Shown here piece by piece: positions 51,011 to 59,297 of a stretch of 64,000 bases of DNA. This DNA comes from Aeromicrobium yanjiei (GTDB lineage Bacteria; Actinomycetota; Actinomycetes; Propionibacteriales; Nocardioidaceae), in the NCBI RefSeq assembly GCF_009649075.1, contig NZ_CP045737.1:3472001-3536000 (forward strand), read 5' to 3'. The notes below the pieces were generated by a model, which had not been told where the DNA came from, ran no database searches, and saw nothing but the letters and a program-made list of their open reading frames with translations. Position 1 is the stretch's first letter. Every line of letters starts with the position of its first letter. The translations under genes were made by a program, and so were the position numbers.

Positions 51011-51481
51011 CTACCGCGTCCGCAGGCGCGCGCCGTCGAGCGGGACGAGCTCGGTGCGGGTCGCCGGGGCGATCTCGTGCCCCGCCTCGCAGACCAGGTG
51101 TGCGTGCACGGCCTCGCCGCAGCCGGCGTGGCGCACCCCCACCGGCGGCCCGGCGGCCCCCGCCCGGTGGCGGTCGCCCCAGTCCATGATCGCGACGAGG
51201 ACCGTGCGGAGCTCTCGTCCCGCATCGGTCAGCACGTACTCGTGGCGGGTGCGCTCGCCCTCGTCCCGGACCGGGCGGGTCTCGACGAGCCCCTCGTCGA
51301 CCAGCAGCCGCAGCCGCTTGGTCAGCACGTCGCGGGAGATGCCCAAGTGGTCCTGCAGGGCGTCGAAGCGGCGTACGCCGTTGAAGAGATCGCGCACCAC
51401 CAGCACGGTCCAGCGGTCGCCGAGGACGTGCGCCGTGCGCGCGATCGAGCAGGCCGCGGAGTCGTAGTCCGTCCAGGTCAT
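51011..51481 (-). CDS. HxlR-family transcriptional regulator
   Basis: The 156-residue protein has the HxlR winged helix: CSIARTAHVLGDRWTVLVVRDLFNGVRRFDALQDHLGISRDVLTKRLRLLVDEGLVE. A C-terminal extension contains Cys/His residues (HAGCGEAVHAHLVCEAGHE) that could bind metal or sense thiol state. It is divergent from the thioesterase gene with a palindrome between them and probably controls both. Confidence 0.87.
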   Translation of the reverse strand: MTWTDYDSAACSIARTAHVLGDRWTVLVVRDLFNGVRRFDALQDHLGISRDVLTKRLRLLVDEGLVETRPVRDEGERTRHEYVLTDAGRELRTVLVAIMDWGDRHRAGAAGPPVGVRHAGCGEAVHAHLVCEAGHEIAPATRTELVPLDGARLRTR

Positions 51482-51495
51482 GCGTCCACCTCTGA

Positions 51496-51510
51496 GTCTG
51501 GATATCAGAC
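51496..51510. promoter_or_regulatory. Probable HxlR operator
   Basis: GTCTG-gatat-CAGAC is a perfect 5+5+5 inverted repeat in the 71-base divergent region between the HxlR and thioesterase genes, 15 bases from the HxlR start. Confidence 0.5.
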
Positions 51511-51552
51511 CCAGATGCTACGCTGCCCGGCACCCGAGCGAAAGAGGCGGAC

Positions 51553-52050
51553 ATGAGCGAGCTGACCCGGCAGACGAAGACCATCTCGTGGGTGGACCCC
51601 CGGCCCCAGGCCGAGCAGGCCATGACGATGAGCGGGCTGGACTACCTGCGCGCGATGCAGGAGGGGACGATCCCGCCGCCGCCCATCGCGAGTCACATCG
51701 GTCTCGAGGTCGTGGACGTCGCCGAGGGCCTCGCGGTCATGGCGGCCACGCCGGACGAGTCGCACTACAACCCGATCGGCTCGGTCCACGGAGGATTCTC
51801 CGCGACGCTGCTCGACTCGGTCTGCGGCTGCGCGGTGCAGACGACCCTGCCGGCCGGCACCGCGTACACCTCGCTCGACCTGAACGTCAGCTTCCTGCGC
51901 GCGATCACGGTCGACACCGGACGCGTCGTCGCCACCGGCCGGGTCACCAAGCCGGGCTCGCGGGCAGCGTTCGTCGAGGCCGAGATCCGCGATGCCGACG
52001 GACGGCTGCTCGCCACGGCGACGTCCACGTGCCTGGTCTTCCAACCCTGA
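51553..52050 (+). CDS. PaaI-type hotdog-fold thioesterase
   Basis: The 165-residue protein has the hotdog signature NPIGSVHGGFSATLLDSVCGCAVQTTLPAG followed by TSLDLNVSFLRAI, as in PaaI and acyl-CoA thioesterases. It should hydrolyse an acyl- or aryl-CoA. AGAGGCGG precedes the ATG. Its gene diverges from the HxlR regulator. Confidence 0.88.
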   Translation: MSELTRQTKTISWVDPRPQAEQAMTMSGLDYLRAMQEGTIPPPPIASHIGLEVVDVAEGLAVMAATPDESHYNPIGSVHGGFSATLLDSVCGCAVQTTLPAGTAYTSLDLNVSFLRAITVDTGRVVATGRVTKPGSRAAFVEAEIRDADGRLLATATSTCLVFQP

Positions 52051-52071
52051 AAACGCGAGGGTTTCCTCAGC

Positions 52072-52077
52072 TAGCAT
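52072..52077 (+). promoter_or_regulatory. Probable -10 box of leaderless phosphofructokinase promoter
   Basis: TAGCAT ends 6 bases before the GTG at 52084 and no ribosome site is present. Confidence 0.5.
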
Positions 52078-52083
52078 GATCTC

Positions 52084-53403
52084 GTGGTCACTCTCGACGA
52101 TCTCCAGGTCCGCTCGCTCGGCACGAGCACGATCGACAGCCCTCTCGCGCTCTACGTCGGGGGGCGCGAGACCAACGAGTACTACGTGGGTGAGACCGAC
52201 CGGATCCTCTACGACGACACGCTCGAGCTGATCGCGGCGCGCGGCGTGCCGCTGGAGGAGCTGCCGACGTTCGAGGCCGGCGGACCCCGCCGCAAGATCT
52301 TCTTCGACCCCGCCACGACACGGGTCGGCGTCGTCACGTGCGGCGGCCTGTGCCCGGGCCTCAACGACGTGATCCGCGCGATCGTGCTCGAGCTGGACAC
52401 GCACTACGGCGTCCGCGACGTCGTGGGGTTCCAGCACGGCTACGCGGGCATGGTCGAGAGCAACGGCCACGAGATCGTCTCCCTGACGCCCGAGTACGTC
52501 GCGCGGATCAACGAGCGCGGAGGCACGATCCTCGGCTCCTCGCGGGGCGCGCAGGACCCCGGTCTCATCGTCGACCGGCTCGTCGAGCTGGGCATCGACA
52601 TCCTCATGGTCATCGGCGGCGACGGCTCGATGCGCGGCGCCCACAACATCGGTGCGGAGATCGAGCGCCGCGGCCTGACGATCGGCATCGTGGGCGTCCC
52701 CAAGACGATCGACAACGACATCCCCCACATCGGCCAGAGCTTCGGCTTCTCGACCGCGTTCGCCAAGGCCGCGGAGTCGATCAAGGCCGCGCGCGTCGAG
52801 GTCGAGGCCGCGGTCGGCGGTGTCGCGATCGTCAAGGTCATGGGCCGCCATGCGGGCTTCATCGCGTGCTACGCCGCGCTCGCCAACCACGACGCCGACT
52901 TCGTCCTCATCCCCGAGGTCCAGTTCTCCCTCGACGGCGACAACGGCCTCCTGTCGCTGCTGTCCCGGCGGGTCCGCGAGCGTGGCAGCGCCGTGATCGT
53001 GCTCGCTGAGGGAGCGGGCCAGGACCTCATCCCGGCCAGCGATCGTACGGACGCCAGCGGCAACGCGGTGCTCGGCGACATCGCGGGCTTCCTGCGCGAC
53101 CAGATCACCAAGGACTTCGCCAACCGCGGCCAGGCGCTCACGATGCGCTACTTCAACCCCGGCTACGCAATCCGTTCGGTCCCGGCCGACGCCTCGGACT
53201 CGGTCTACTGCACGCGACTGGCGCAGACCGCGGTGCACGCGGCGATGGCCGGGCGCACCGACATGGTCGTGGGCCGCCGGCGTCACCGCTTCGTCAACGT
53301 CCCGATCCCGTTCGTGACGTCCGGCTCGCACAGCGTCTCCCCCGACGGCGACCTCTGGCTCTCGGTGCTGGAGAGCACCGCCCAGCCGTTCTCGATGTCC
53401 TAG
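52084..53403 (+). CDS. 6-phosphofructokinase, long ATP-type of the PFK X-like clade
   Basis: The 439-residue protein has an N-terminal extension of about 80 residues and then the PFK core: GVVTCGGLCPGLNDVIR, IGGDGSMRGA (178-182, Gly at the second position as in ATP-users), GVPKTIDND (206-212, Lys as in PPi-users) and VKVMGRHAGFIA. This mixture is known from ATP-dependent plant- and trypanosome-like PFKs. It phosphorylates fructose 6-phosphate. A short terminator follows. Confidence 0.88.
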   Translation: MVTLDDLQVRSLGTSTIDSPLALYVGGRETNEYYVGETDRILYDDTLELIAARGVPLEELPTFEAGGPRRKIFFDPATTRVGVVTCGGLCPGLNDVIRAIVLELDTHYGVRDVVGFQHGYAGMVESNGHEIVSLTPEYVARINERGGTILGSSRGAQDPGLIVDRLVELGIDILMVIGGDGSMRGAHNIGAEIERRGLTIGIVGVPKTIDNDIPHIGQSFGFSTAFAKAAESIKAARVEVEAAVGGVAIVKVMGRHAGFIACYAALANHDADFVLIPEVQFSLDGDNGLLSLLSRRVRERGSAVIVLAEGAGQDLIPASDRTDASGNAVLGDIAGFLRDQITKDFANRGQALTMRYFNPGYAIRSVPADASDSVYCTRLAQTAVHAAMAGRTDMVVGRRRHRFVNVPIPFVTSGSHSVSPDGDLWLSVLESTAQPFSMS

Positions 53404-53406
53404 GGA

Positions 53407-53426
53407 CCCGCTCGCGCGGCGGGTTT
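53407..53426 (+). terminator. Terminator after phosphofructokinase gene
   Basis: CCCGC and GCGGG pair around a 7-base loop 3 bases after the stop, followed by TTT. Confidence 0.55.
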
Positions 53427-53472
53427 GACCACATCGTGAGATGCCCTTGTCACTTGCTGAGACGCTGAGACA

Positions 53473-53493
53473 CTGGAGGGCACCGACCTCCAG
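53473..53493 (+). promoter_or_regulatory. Hairpin in the metY 5' leader
   Basis: CTGGAGG-gcaccga-CCTCCAG is a perfect 7-bp stem, 7 bases before the AGGAG ribosome site of metY. It could affect translation. No SAM-riboswitch core was seen around it. Confidence 0.35.
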
Positions 53494-53510
53494 ACTCTCC
53501 AGGAGACACC

Positions 53511-54800
53511 ATGAGCGACACCTGGTCATTCGAGACCAAGCAGATCCACGCCGGACAGGTCCCGGATCCGACCACGGGCGCGCGCGCTCTGCCGATCTAC
53601 CAGACGACGTCGTACCAGTTCCGTGACACCCAGCACGCGGCCGACCTGTTCAGCCTCGCCGAGCCGGGCAACATCTACACCCGCATCATGAACCCGACCC
53701 AGGACACCGTCGAGCAGCGCCTCGCCGCGCTCGAGGGCGGAGTCGGCGCGCTGCTGTTCGCCTCCGGACAGGCCGCCACGACCGGCGCGCTGACCAACGT
53801 CGCCGAGGCCGGCGACCACATCGTCGCGTCCGCGAGCCTCTACGGCGGCACGGACAGCCTGCTGCGCCACACGTTCCCCAAGCTCGGGATCACGGTGTCG
53901 TTCGTCGAGGACGCCAACAACCCCGATGCCTGGCGCGCGGCCGCGCAGGAGAACACCAAGGCGTTCTTCGGTGAGACGATCGGCAACCCCAAGGGCGACA
54001 TCCTCGATCTCGAGGCCATCGGCGCGGTCGCCAAGGAGGTCGGCGTGCCGTTCATCGTCGACAACACCGTCGCGACCCCGTACCTGCTCAACCCGCTGAA
54101 GCACGGCGTCGACACCGTCGTGCACTCGGCCACGAAGTACATCGGCGGTCACGGCACCGCGATCGCCGGCGTCGTGATCGACGGCGGCACGTTCGACTAC
54201 GCCGCGCACGGCGACAAGTTCCCCGGCTTCACGACTCCCGACCCGAGCTATCACGGCCTGGTGTTCGCCGAGGCACTCGGACCGGCGGCGTTCATCGGCA
54301 AGCTGCGCGTGCAGTACCTGCGCAACGTCGGCCCCGCGATCTCCCCGTTCAACGCCTTCCTCATCGCCCAGGGCCTCGAGACGCTGAGCCTGCGCATGGA
54401 GCGCCACATCGAGAACACCCGCCGGGTGGCCGAGTGGCTCGAGGCGCGCGAGGACGTCGCGACGGTCACGTGGGCGAGCCTCGACAGCAGCCCCTACAAG
54501 GCGCTCGCCGACAAGTACGTGCCCAAGGGATCGGGCGCCGTGCTGACGTTCGAGCTGCCCGGCGGCATCGATGCGGGACGCGCGTTCATCGACGCGCTCG
54601 AGCTGTTCAGCCACGTCGCCAACATCGGTGACGTCCGCAGCCTCGCGATCCACCCGGCCAGCACGACGCACTCGCAGGGCACGCCCGAGGAGCACGCCGC
54701 GACCGGCGTCACTCCGGGGCTCGTACGCCTGGCGGTCGGCCTCGAGGGCATCGACGACATCCTCGCCGACCTCGACGCCGGATTCCGCGCGGCCAAGTGA
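53511..54800 (+). CDS. metY: O-acetylhomoserine sulfhydrylase (PLP enzyme)
   Basis: The 429-residue Cys/Met-metabolism PLP enzyme has the cofactor Lys209 in HSATKYIGGHG, the N-terminal TKQIHAGQ and YTRIMNPTQDTVEQRLAALEGG. Length and the long insertion before the lysine fit MetY rather than cystathionine synthase. It makes homocysteine from O-acetylhomoserine and sulfide. AGGAG precedes the ATG. It overlaps metX by 4 bases, so the two steps are coupled. Confidence 0.93.
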   Translation: MSDTWSFETKQIHAGQVPDPTTGARALPIYQTTSYQFRDTQHAADLFSLAEPGNIYTRIMNPTQDTVEQRLAALEGGVGALLFASGQAATTGALTNVAEAGDHIVASASLYGGTDSLLRHTFPKLGITVSFVEDANNPDAWRAAAQENTKAFFGETIGNPKGDILDLEAIGAVAKEVGVPFIVDNTVATPYLLNPLKHGVDTVVHSATKYIGGHGTAIAGVVIDGGTFDYAAHGDKFPGFTTPDPSYHGLVFAEALGPAAFIGKLRVQYLRNVGPAISPFNAFLIAQGLETLSLRMERHIENTRRVAEWLEAREDVATVTWASLDSSPYKALADKYVPKGSGAVLTFELPGGIDAGRAFIDALELFSHVANIGDVRSLAIHPASTTHSQGTPEEHAATGVTPGLVRLAVGLEGIDDILADLDAGFRAAK

Positions 54801-55906
54801 GCCTGGTCCCCGGCATCGATCCCTCTCTCGTCACCGGCGCGTGGCGGGAGGGGGATCCCCCGGGTTCACGGCTGTTCGCCGACATCGGCGACGTCGCGCT
54901 CGACTCCGGGACGACCCTCCCCGACGTACGCCTCGCGTACGAGACGTGGGGGACGTACGACGGGACCAACGCGGTGCTCGTGCTGCACGCGCTCACGGGT
55001 GACAGCCACGTGCACGGTCCTGCCGGACCCGGCCACCCCACGCCCGGCTGGTGGGACGCGGTCGTCGGACCGGGGCTGCCGATCGACACCGACCGCTTCT
55101 TCGTCGTGGCCGCCAACATCCTGGGCGGCTGCCAGGGATCGACCGGGCCGGCCTCGCCGGATCCCGACGGACTGCCGTGGGGCGGCTCGTTCCCCGCGCT
55201 GACCGTGCGCGACCAGGTGCGCGCCGAGGCGGCTCTCGCGGACGTCCTCGGGATCCCTCGCTGGCACGGCGTCGTGGGCGGCTCGGCCGGCGGCATGCGC
55301 GCGCTCGAGTGGGCCGTGGAGCACCCCGATCGCGTCGAGCGGCTGTTCCTCCTCGCGACGTCGGCTGCGGCCTCCGCGGAGCAGATCGCGCTGTCCCGCA
55401 CGCAGGTCGCCGCGATCCAGAACGACCCGGACTGGTTCGGCGGCGACTACTACGACGGCCCCCAGGGCCCGCTGGCCGGTCTCGACCTCGCCCGCCGGAT
55501 CGCCCACATCGCGTACCGCAGCGAGGGCGAGCTGGAGGACCGGTTCGGCCGCACGGTGCAGGCGGACGACCGGTGGGCCGTCGACTCCTATCTGCAGCAC
55601 CACGGCGCCAAGCTCGTCCGCCGCTTCGACGCCGGCGCGTACGTCGTGCTGACGTCCGCGATGGACAGCCACGACGTGGGCCGCGACCGCGGCGGCGTCG
55701 AGGCCGCGCTGGGCCGGATCACCGCCCGTACGGTCGTCGCGGGCATCGACTCCGACCGGCTCTACCCGATCCACCAGCAGCGCCTGCTCGCCGATCTCAT
55801 CCCGGGGTCCGGGCCGCTCAAGGTCGTGAAGTCACCCTTCGGCCACGACGGCTTCCTCATCGAGGCCGACCAGGTCGGCGAGCTCGCCCGCGCCCTCCTC
55901 GCCTGA
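54797..55906 (+). CDS. metX: Homoserine O-acetyltransferase
   Basis: The 369-residue alpha/beta-hydrolase-fold enzyme has the nucleophile Ser163 (GGSAGGMRALEW), the N-terminal VRLAYETWGTYDGTNAVLVLHALTGDSH block, NILGGCQGSTGP, and the C-terminal Asp (GIDSDRLYP) and His (FGHDGFL). It acetylates homoserine with acetyl-CoA as the entry to methionine. The GTG start overlaps metY. A repeat array follows the stop. Confidence 0.93.
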   Translation: MSLVPGIDPSLVTGAWREGDPPGSRLFADIGDVALDSGTTLPDVRLAYETWGTYDGTNAVLVLHALTGDSHVHGPAGPGHPTPGWWDAVVGPGLPIDTDRFFVVAANILGGCQGSTGPASPDPDGLPWGGSFPALTVRDQVRAEAALADVLGIPRWHGVVGGSAGGMRALEWAVEHPDRVERLFLLATSAAASAEQIALSRTQVAAIQNDPDWFGGDYYDGPQGPLAGLDLARRIAHIAYRSEGELEDRFGRTVQADDRWAVDSYLQHHGAKLVRRFDAGAYVVLTSAMDSHDVGRDRGGVEAALGRITARTVVAGIDSDRLYPIHQQRLLADLIPGSGPLKVVKSPFGHDGFLIEADQVGELARALLA

Positions 55907-55917
55907 CTCCCCAGTCC

Positions 55918-56022
55918 GCCGACGAGTCACGCACGGGCGCCCACGAGTCACACACGGGCGCCGACGAGTCACGCACGGGCGCCGACGAGTCACTCGCGCG
56001 AGCCAGAGTGACTCCTCGTCGG
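55918..56022. repeat. 21-base-period repeat array at the metX convergent junction
   Basis: Three 21-base copies (55918-55938, 55939-55959, 55960-55980; core CGACGAGTCACGCACGGG) and a truncated fourth are followed by an inverted partial copy (GTGACTCCTCGTCGG). The unit is nearly the reverse complement of the one at 59.2 kb, so both belong to one family. Confidence 0.85.
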
Positions 56023-56062
56023 AAAAAGTGACTCCCGGGCGGCGCAGGGTTGCCTCGCGACC

Positions 56063-56638
56063 TCAGGCGTACTTCTGTGCCGAGTGCGCGGCGAAGAACT
56101 CGCTCGAATCCTTGCGCCACAGCAGCACCAGGATCACGACCGCTAGGGCAAGGTTGATCAGCGACACGACCATCGCGAAGGTCTGTGTGCCGCCCAGCGC
56201 GAGACCGCCCAGGGTGAACACGATATTGATCCCGGCCAGGACCGTCGCGACGACCCGAGCCCACGACCGACCCTGACCGTTCTTCCACGCCATCCAGGCC
56301 CACAGCGCCGCCCCGATCACCCCTCCGACCACCGCACTGCCGATGCCGATCGTGACAGCCGCGTCAATCGCCGACTGACTCATGTTCGGATCGTCCTCGC
56401 GCAGTTGCCTGCGGATGTCGTCGGTGGTCCCGCCCAACGTCGCCAAAGACACCGCGAGTCCCACCAGGCTCAGCCCGCCACCCACCCACATCAGCCGGAC
56501 GGCCGTGCGGACCGACGCCGGCTGCGGGACGTCCGCGGGCCCGGGTGACGCGCCGTACGGGCTGCCGGGCTGCTCTCCGCCCAAGCCGGGATAGGACGAG
56601 TATCCGCCAGGACCGCTGGGTGGGGGCGTGGAGCTCAT
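56063..56638 (-). CDS. Small multispanning membrane protein, Pro/Gly-rich N-terminus
   Basis: The 191-residue protein has a Pro/Gly/Ser-rich cytoplasmic N-terminus (about 1-42) and four membrane segments, with RTAVRLMWVGGGLSLVG, an extracytoplasmic loop (DDIRRQLREDDPNMSQSAIDAA) and a KNGQGRSWARVVATVLA turn. This is a common actinobacterial membrane family without known function. It is convergent with metX across the repeat array. Confidence 0.75.
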   Translation of the reverse strand: MSSTPPPSGPGGYSSYPGLGGEQPGSPYGASPGPADVPQPASVRTAVRLMWVGGGLSLVGLAVSLATLGGTTDDIRRQLREDDPNMSQSAIDAAVTIGIGSAVVGGVIGAALWAWMAWKNGQGRSWARVVATVLAGINIVFTLGGLALGGTQTFAMVVSLINLALAVVILVLLWRKDSSEFFAAHSAQKYA

Positions 56639-56731
56639 CAGATCCTCCGAGGTGTGTGTGCCAGTCTGTCGCCTTCCACCGTGGCACGAGCTGGCCCCAC
56701 CCGCATCCGGTGCAGCGGTGAGTCGCGAGGG

Positions 56732-56930
56732 TCAGACGAGGCGGCGGACGATGGCCAGGGGTGCGTGCTTCGTGACCTGGCCGATCGGCGTCCCCGGACT
56801 CGATCGTCCTGACCAGCGCGCGGCGACCGTCTCGGTGTCGACCATCATGCGGGTCTCCTGCTGCACGCCCTCGTTCATCTCCGAGGCGATGAAGCCGGGG
56901 TAGGGAGTCGTGACCTTGATGTCCAGATCC
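56732..56930 (-). pseudogene. Decayed 3' fragment of an SDR gene
   Basis: This stretch matches the last 233 bases of the SDR gene at 59298-60056 in the same orientation, with about 33 bases lost and small shifts. The conserved parts encode YPGFIASEMNEGVQQETRMMVDTET and, at the end, HAPLAIVRRLV and a stop. There is no start codon or N-terminal two-thirds. It is a partial duplication that has degenerated. Confidence 0.8.
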
Positions 56931-56935
56931 TGGTC

Positions 56936-56960
56936 ACGTACGGGCGCCGACGAGTCACGT
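56936..56960. repeat. Single copy of the 55.9/59.2-kb repeat unit
   Basis: ACGTACGGGCGCCGACGAG followed by TCACGT repeats the array unit. It joins the SDR fragment to the next gene and supplies that gene's stop codon (56955-56957). Confidence 0.7.
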
Positions 56961-57911
56961 AGCGTCCCGGAGCCGTTCACGACGCGCCACGATGCTGGTG
57001 AGCACGGAGAGCACGGACCACGCGACGAGCACCGCGACTGGCCGAACGAGCTGGTCCGCGCCGAAGTACGCCTGACTCGTCCCGGCCGCCAGGGCCGCGC
57101 CGTGCGGCAGCCAAGGGGTGATCGCGGCCCACGGCTGGGGCAGCAGCAACGGGTGCACGAGCGTGACGAGCGGGGCCGCCGCCAGCACGAGCACCGTGAC
57201 GGCCACACCGATGCCGATCACGCCGAACAGGGACTCGAACGCGTACGTCGTCGCGCTCACGGCAAAGATCGTGAGCGCCAGGACGAGCCACCACCCCGCG
57301 AGGCCCGTCCCGTACGCGTGGCCGGCGTACACCGCGAGGAGACCGCCCATCACCACGGCGGCCGCACCGTTCACGGCGAGGCGGCGGGCACCCGCGGCGA
57401 GCATCTCGGACCGCGGCCCGCGCCTCCACGTGCTCACCATCGCGACGACCAGGCCGGTCGCGACGGCCAGGCCGGTCAGCAGGTAGACCCGTCGGTGATC
57501 GGCGTCCCCGCGGTCGGCCCGCACCACGTCGCGAACGTCGGCCCTGCGACCGTACGCCCCTTCGACCCGGGCCACCTCGCGGACGATCGCCCGGTTGAGG
57601 TCCTCGCCGTTGGCCGACGCGACGTACAGCACGTCGGTCTCATTCCTCAGGTCCACCACGACGGCGGCGACGCTGCGGCCGCTCGCGACACTGGCTCGCG
57701 CCTCGTCCGCCGTCGTCAGCGCTCGGGCGCTGAACGGACGCCCGTCGAGCGCGTTCGCGCTGTCGACCAACGAGGCCGCGACGACCGGCGGCGCGACGAT
57801 GCGGATCGGCGCGGCGTGAGGGGAGGCGTCGGGACCGGCCAGCGCGAGGGTCACCACGACCACGAGCTGCATCAGCCCGAGCGCCACCCACACCGCTGCT
57901 CGTCGTCCCAC
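56955..57911 (-). CDS. Membrane protein resembling ABC-2/YhgE-type permeases
   Basis: The 318-residue protein has one N-terminal membrane segment, an extracytoplasmic domain of about 110 residues (PIRIVAPPVVAASLVDSANALDG to ANGEDLNRAIVREVARVEGAYG), and about five or six membrane segments. This plan is like the YhgE/Pip or DUF3533-type ABC-2 permeases, without a nearby ATPase. GTG 57911 is favoured because TAGGCT ends 8 bases upstream; GTG 57917 is the alternative. Function unknown. Confidence 0.65.
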   Translation of the reverse strand: MGRRAAVWVALGLMQLVVVVTLALAGPDASPHAAPIRIVAPPVVAASLVDSANALDGRPFSARALTTADEARASVASGRSVAAVVVDLRNETDVLYVASANGEDLNRAIVREVARVEGAYGRRADVRDVVRADRGDADHRRVYLLTGLAVATGLVVAMVSTWRRGPRSEMLAAGARRLAVNGAAAVVMGGLLAVYAGHAYGTGLAGWWLVLALTIFAVSATTYAFESLFGVIGIGVAVTVLVLAAAPLVTLVHPLLLPQPWAAITPWLPHGAALAAGTSQAYFGADQLVRPVAVLVAWSVLSVLTSIVARRERLRDAT

Positions 57912-57932
57912 AGGCACCGAGCCTAGGGGGAC

Positions 57933-59123
57933 ATGTGCGAGCGTTGCCCCATGAGGATCCGCTGGTTGCCGTGGCGGCTGCGCGTCGTGGCAGTCACCCT
58001 GCCCGCCGCTGCGGCGATGTTTGCGGCGGTCGCGCTCGCCCCGGGGCCGGAGGACGCCGAGCCGATGTCCGTCGCGCCAGCCGCCGAGACGAGCTGCCTG
58101 CCGGTCGGTCCCCTCACCTCGGTCAAGGACCTCAATCGGCTCGCGACGAAGGTCCGCGGTGGTTCGGAGTTCCAGGGCGCGGACGTCGGCGCGGACGTGA
58201 CGCTGCAGGACGGCCGCCGGCTCTGGGTCTTCGGCGACACGTTGAGGGCCCGGGACTTCGAGGGGCAGCGGTTCGTCCGCAACTCGATGCTGCTGTTCCG
58301 GGACGGCTGCGCGGACGTCGTCCTGCCTGCCGACCACGGCGCGCTGATCCCCGACCGCAAGGACGGCGTCGGCTACTGGCCGATGTCGGTGGCCAAGGTC
58401 GAGCGTCCCGGTTACGACCTGGTCGGTGTCGCGGCCCAGCGCGTACGCGGGGCGTCGGCACCGGACGGCGCGCTCGCGTTCGAGAACCTCGGCCCGGCGA
58501 TCGCGGTGTTCATCGTGCCGGCCGGGAAGACGCCCCAGCTGATCCGGGTCCGCGACATCGGCCGTGACCTCGCGGGGACCACGCGACCGACGTGGGGCGC
58601 GGCGTCGGCGGTGCAGGACGGCTGGGTCTACCTGTACGGCACGGCCAACGACGGATCGGCGTTCGGCTACTCGCTGCAGGTGGCGCGGATCCGCCCGGAC
58701 GACATCCTCGAGCCGTCCCGGCTGCGCTACTGGGACGGCAGTCGCTGGCAGCGCGACGCGTCACGGGCGGCGGTGCTCATCCCGGCCCAGGGTGGGGTGT
58801 CGCAGACGTTGAGCGTCTTCGAGCAGGACGGCCGGTGGTACGCGGTGAGCAAGCGGGACGAGTTCCTCGGGACCGATCTCGTGGTGTGGTCGGCGCCCGG
58901 CCCGACCGGACCGTTCGTCGCGGGGCCGACGGTCGCGCGGATCCCGTCCGACGAGCGGTCGGGGACACTGCGCTACATGCCGCTTGCGCACCCGGACCTG
59001 CTCCCCGAGAAGGGCACGGTCGTGGTCTCGTACAGCCAGAACAACGCCGACGTCGCCCGCGTCGACGACAACCCGTTCCTCTACCGGCCCCGCTTCCTGC
59101 GCGTCACCCTCCCCACCCCCTGA
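57933..59123 (+). CDS. Exported DUF4185-like beta-propeller protein
   Basis: The 396-residue protein has an N-terminal signal or membrane segment (about 17-37) and then repeated propeller strands: GADVGADVTLQDGRRLWVFGDT, YWPMSVAKVERPG, DGWVYLYGT, RWYAVSKRDEFLGTDLVVWSAPGPTGPF. This is the DUF4185 pattern, a five-bladed propeller related to glycoside hydrolases. It may bind or cut a surface glycan. AGGGGG lies just before the ATG; ATG 57951 is an alternative. Confidence 0.78.
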   Translation: MCERCPMRIRWLPWRLRVVAVTLPAAAAMFAAVALAPGPEDAEPMSVAPAAETSCLPVGPLTSVKDLNRLATKVRGGSEFQGADVGADVTLQDGRRLWVFGDTLRARDFEGQRFVRNSMLLFRDGCADVVLPADHGALIPDRKDGVGYWPMSVAKVERPGYDLVGVAAQRVRGASAPDGALAFENLGPAIAVFIVPAGKTPQLIRVRDIGRDLAGTTRPTWGAASAVQDGWVYLYGTANDGSAFGYSLQVARIRPDDILEPSRLRYWDGSRWQRDASRAAVLIPAQGGVSQTLSVFEQDGRWYAVSKRDEFLGTDLVVWSAPGPTGPFVAGPTVARIPSDERSGTLRYMPLAHPDLLPEKGTVVVSYSQNNADVARVDDNPFLYRPRFLRVTLPTP

Positions 59124-59145
59124 CCGACCTCCCGTCGCAAAGTTC

Positions 59146-59293
59146 GCCGACGAGTCACGTACGGACAGTGAGGAGTCACGTACGGATCCCGCCAGTGACT
59201 CCTCAGCCACCGTGCGCGACTCGTCAGCGTCCGTGCGTGACTCGTCAGCGTCCGTGCGCGACTCGTCGGCGACCGTGCGTGACTCGTCGGCGG
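59146..59293. repeat. 21-base-period repeat array at the DUF4185/SDR convergent junction
   Basis: Two left-hand units (CGACGAGTCACGTACGG and GAGGAGTCACGTACGG) face four or five right-hand units (core CCGTGCGTGACTCGTCAGC) with a 21-base period. It fills the gap between convergent stops. In both strands it can be read as heptads such as SVRDSSA, but no start signal supports translation. Confidence 0.85.
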
Positions 59294-59297
59294 GGGG

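Noticed and set aside
53404..53510. SAM riboswitch before metY
   Set aside because: No conserved SAM-I/IV core was found; only one simple hairpin is present.
53441..53626. Upstream open reading frame overlapping metY
   Set aside because: It lacks a ribosome site or leaderless -10 box and has no run of regulatory codons; most of it is an out-of-frame shadow of metY.
56732..57208. Complete 158-residue gene on the minus strand
   Set aside because: Only the SDR-derived end (56732-56930) has homology; the rest is a shadow of the membrane-protein gene.
59124..59297. Coding heptad-repeat peptide (SVRDSSA) in the 59-kb array
   Set aside because: The heptads follow from the 21-base period and occur on both strands; no start or ribosome site supports translation.
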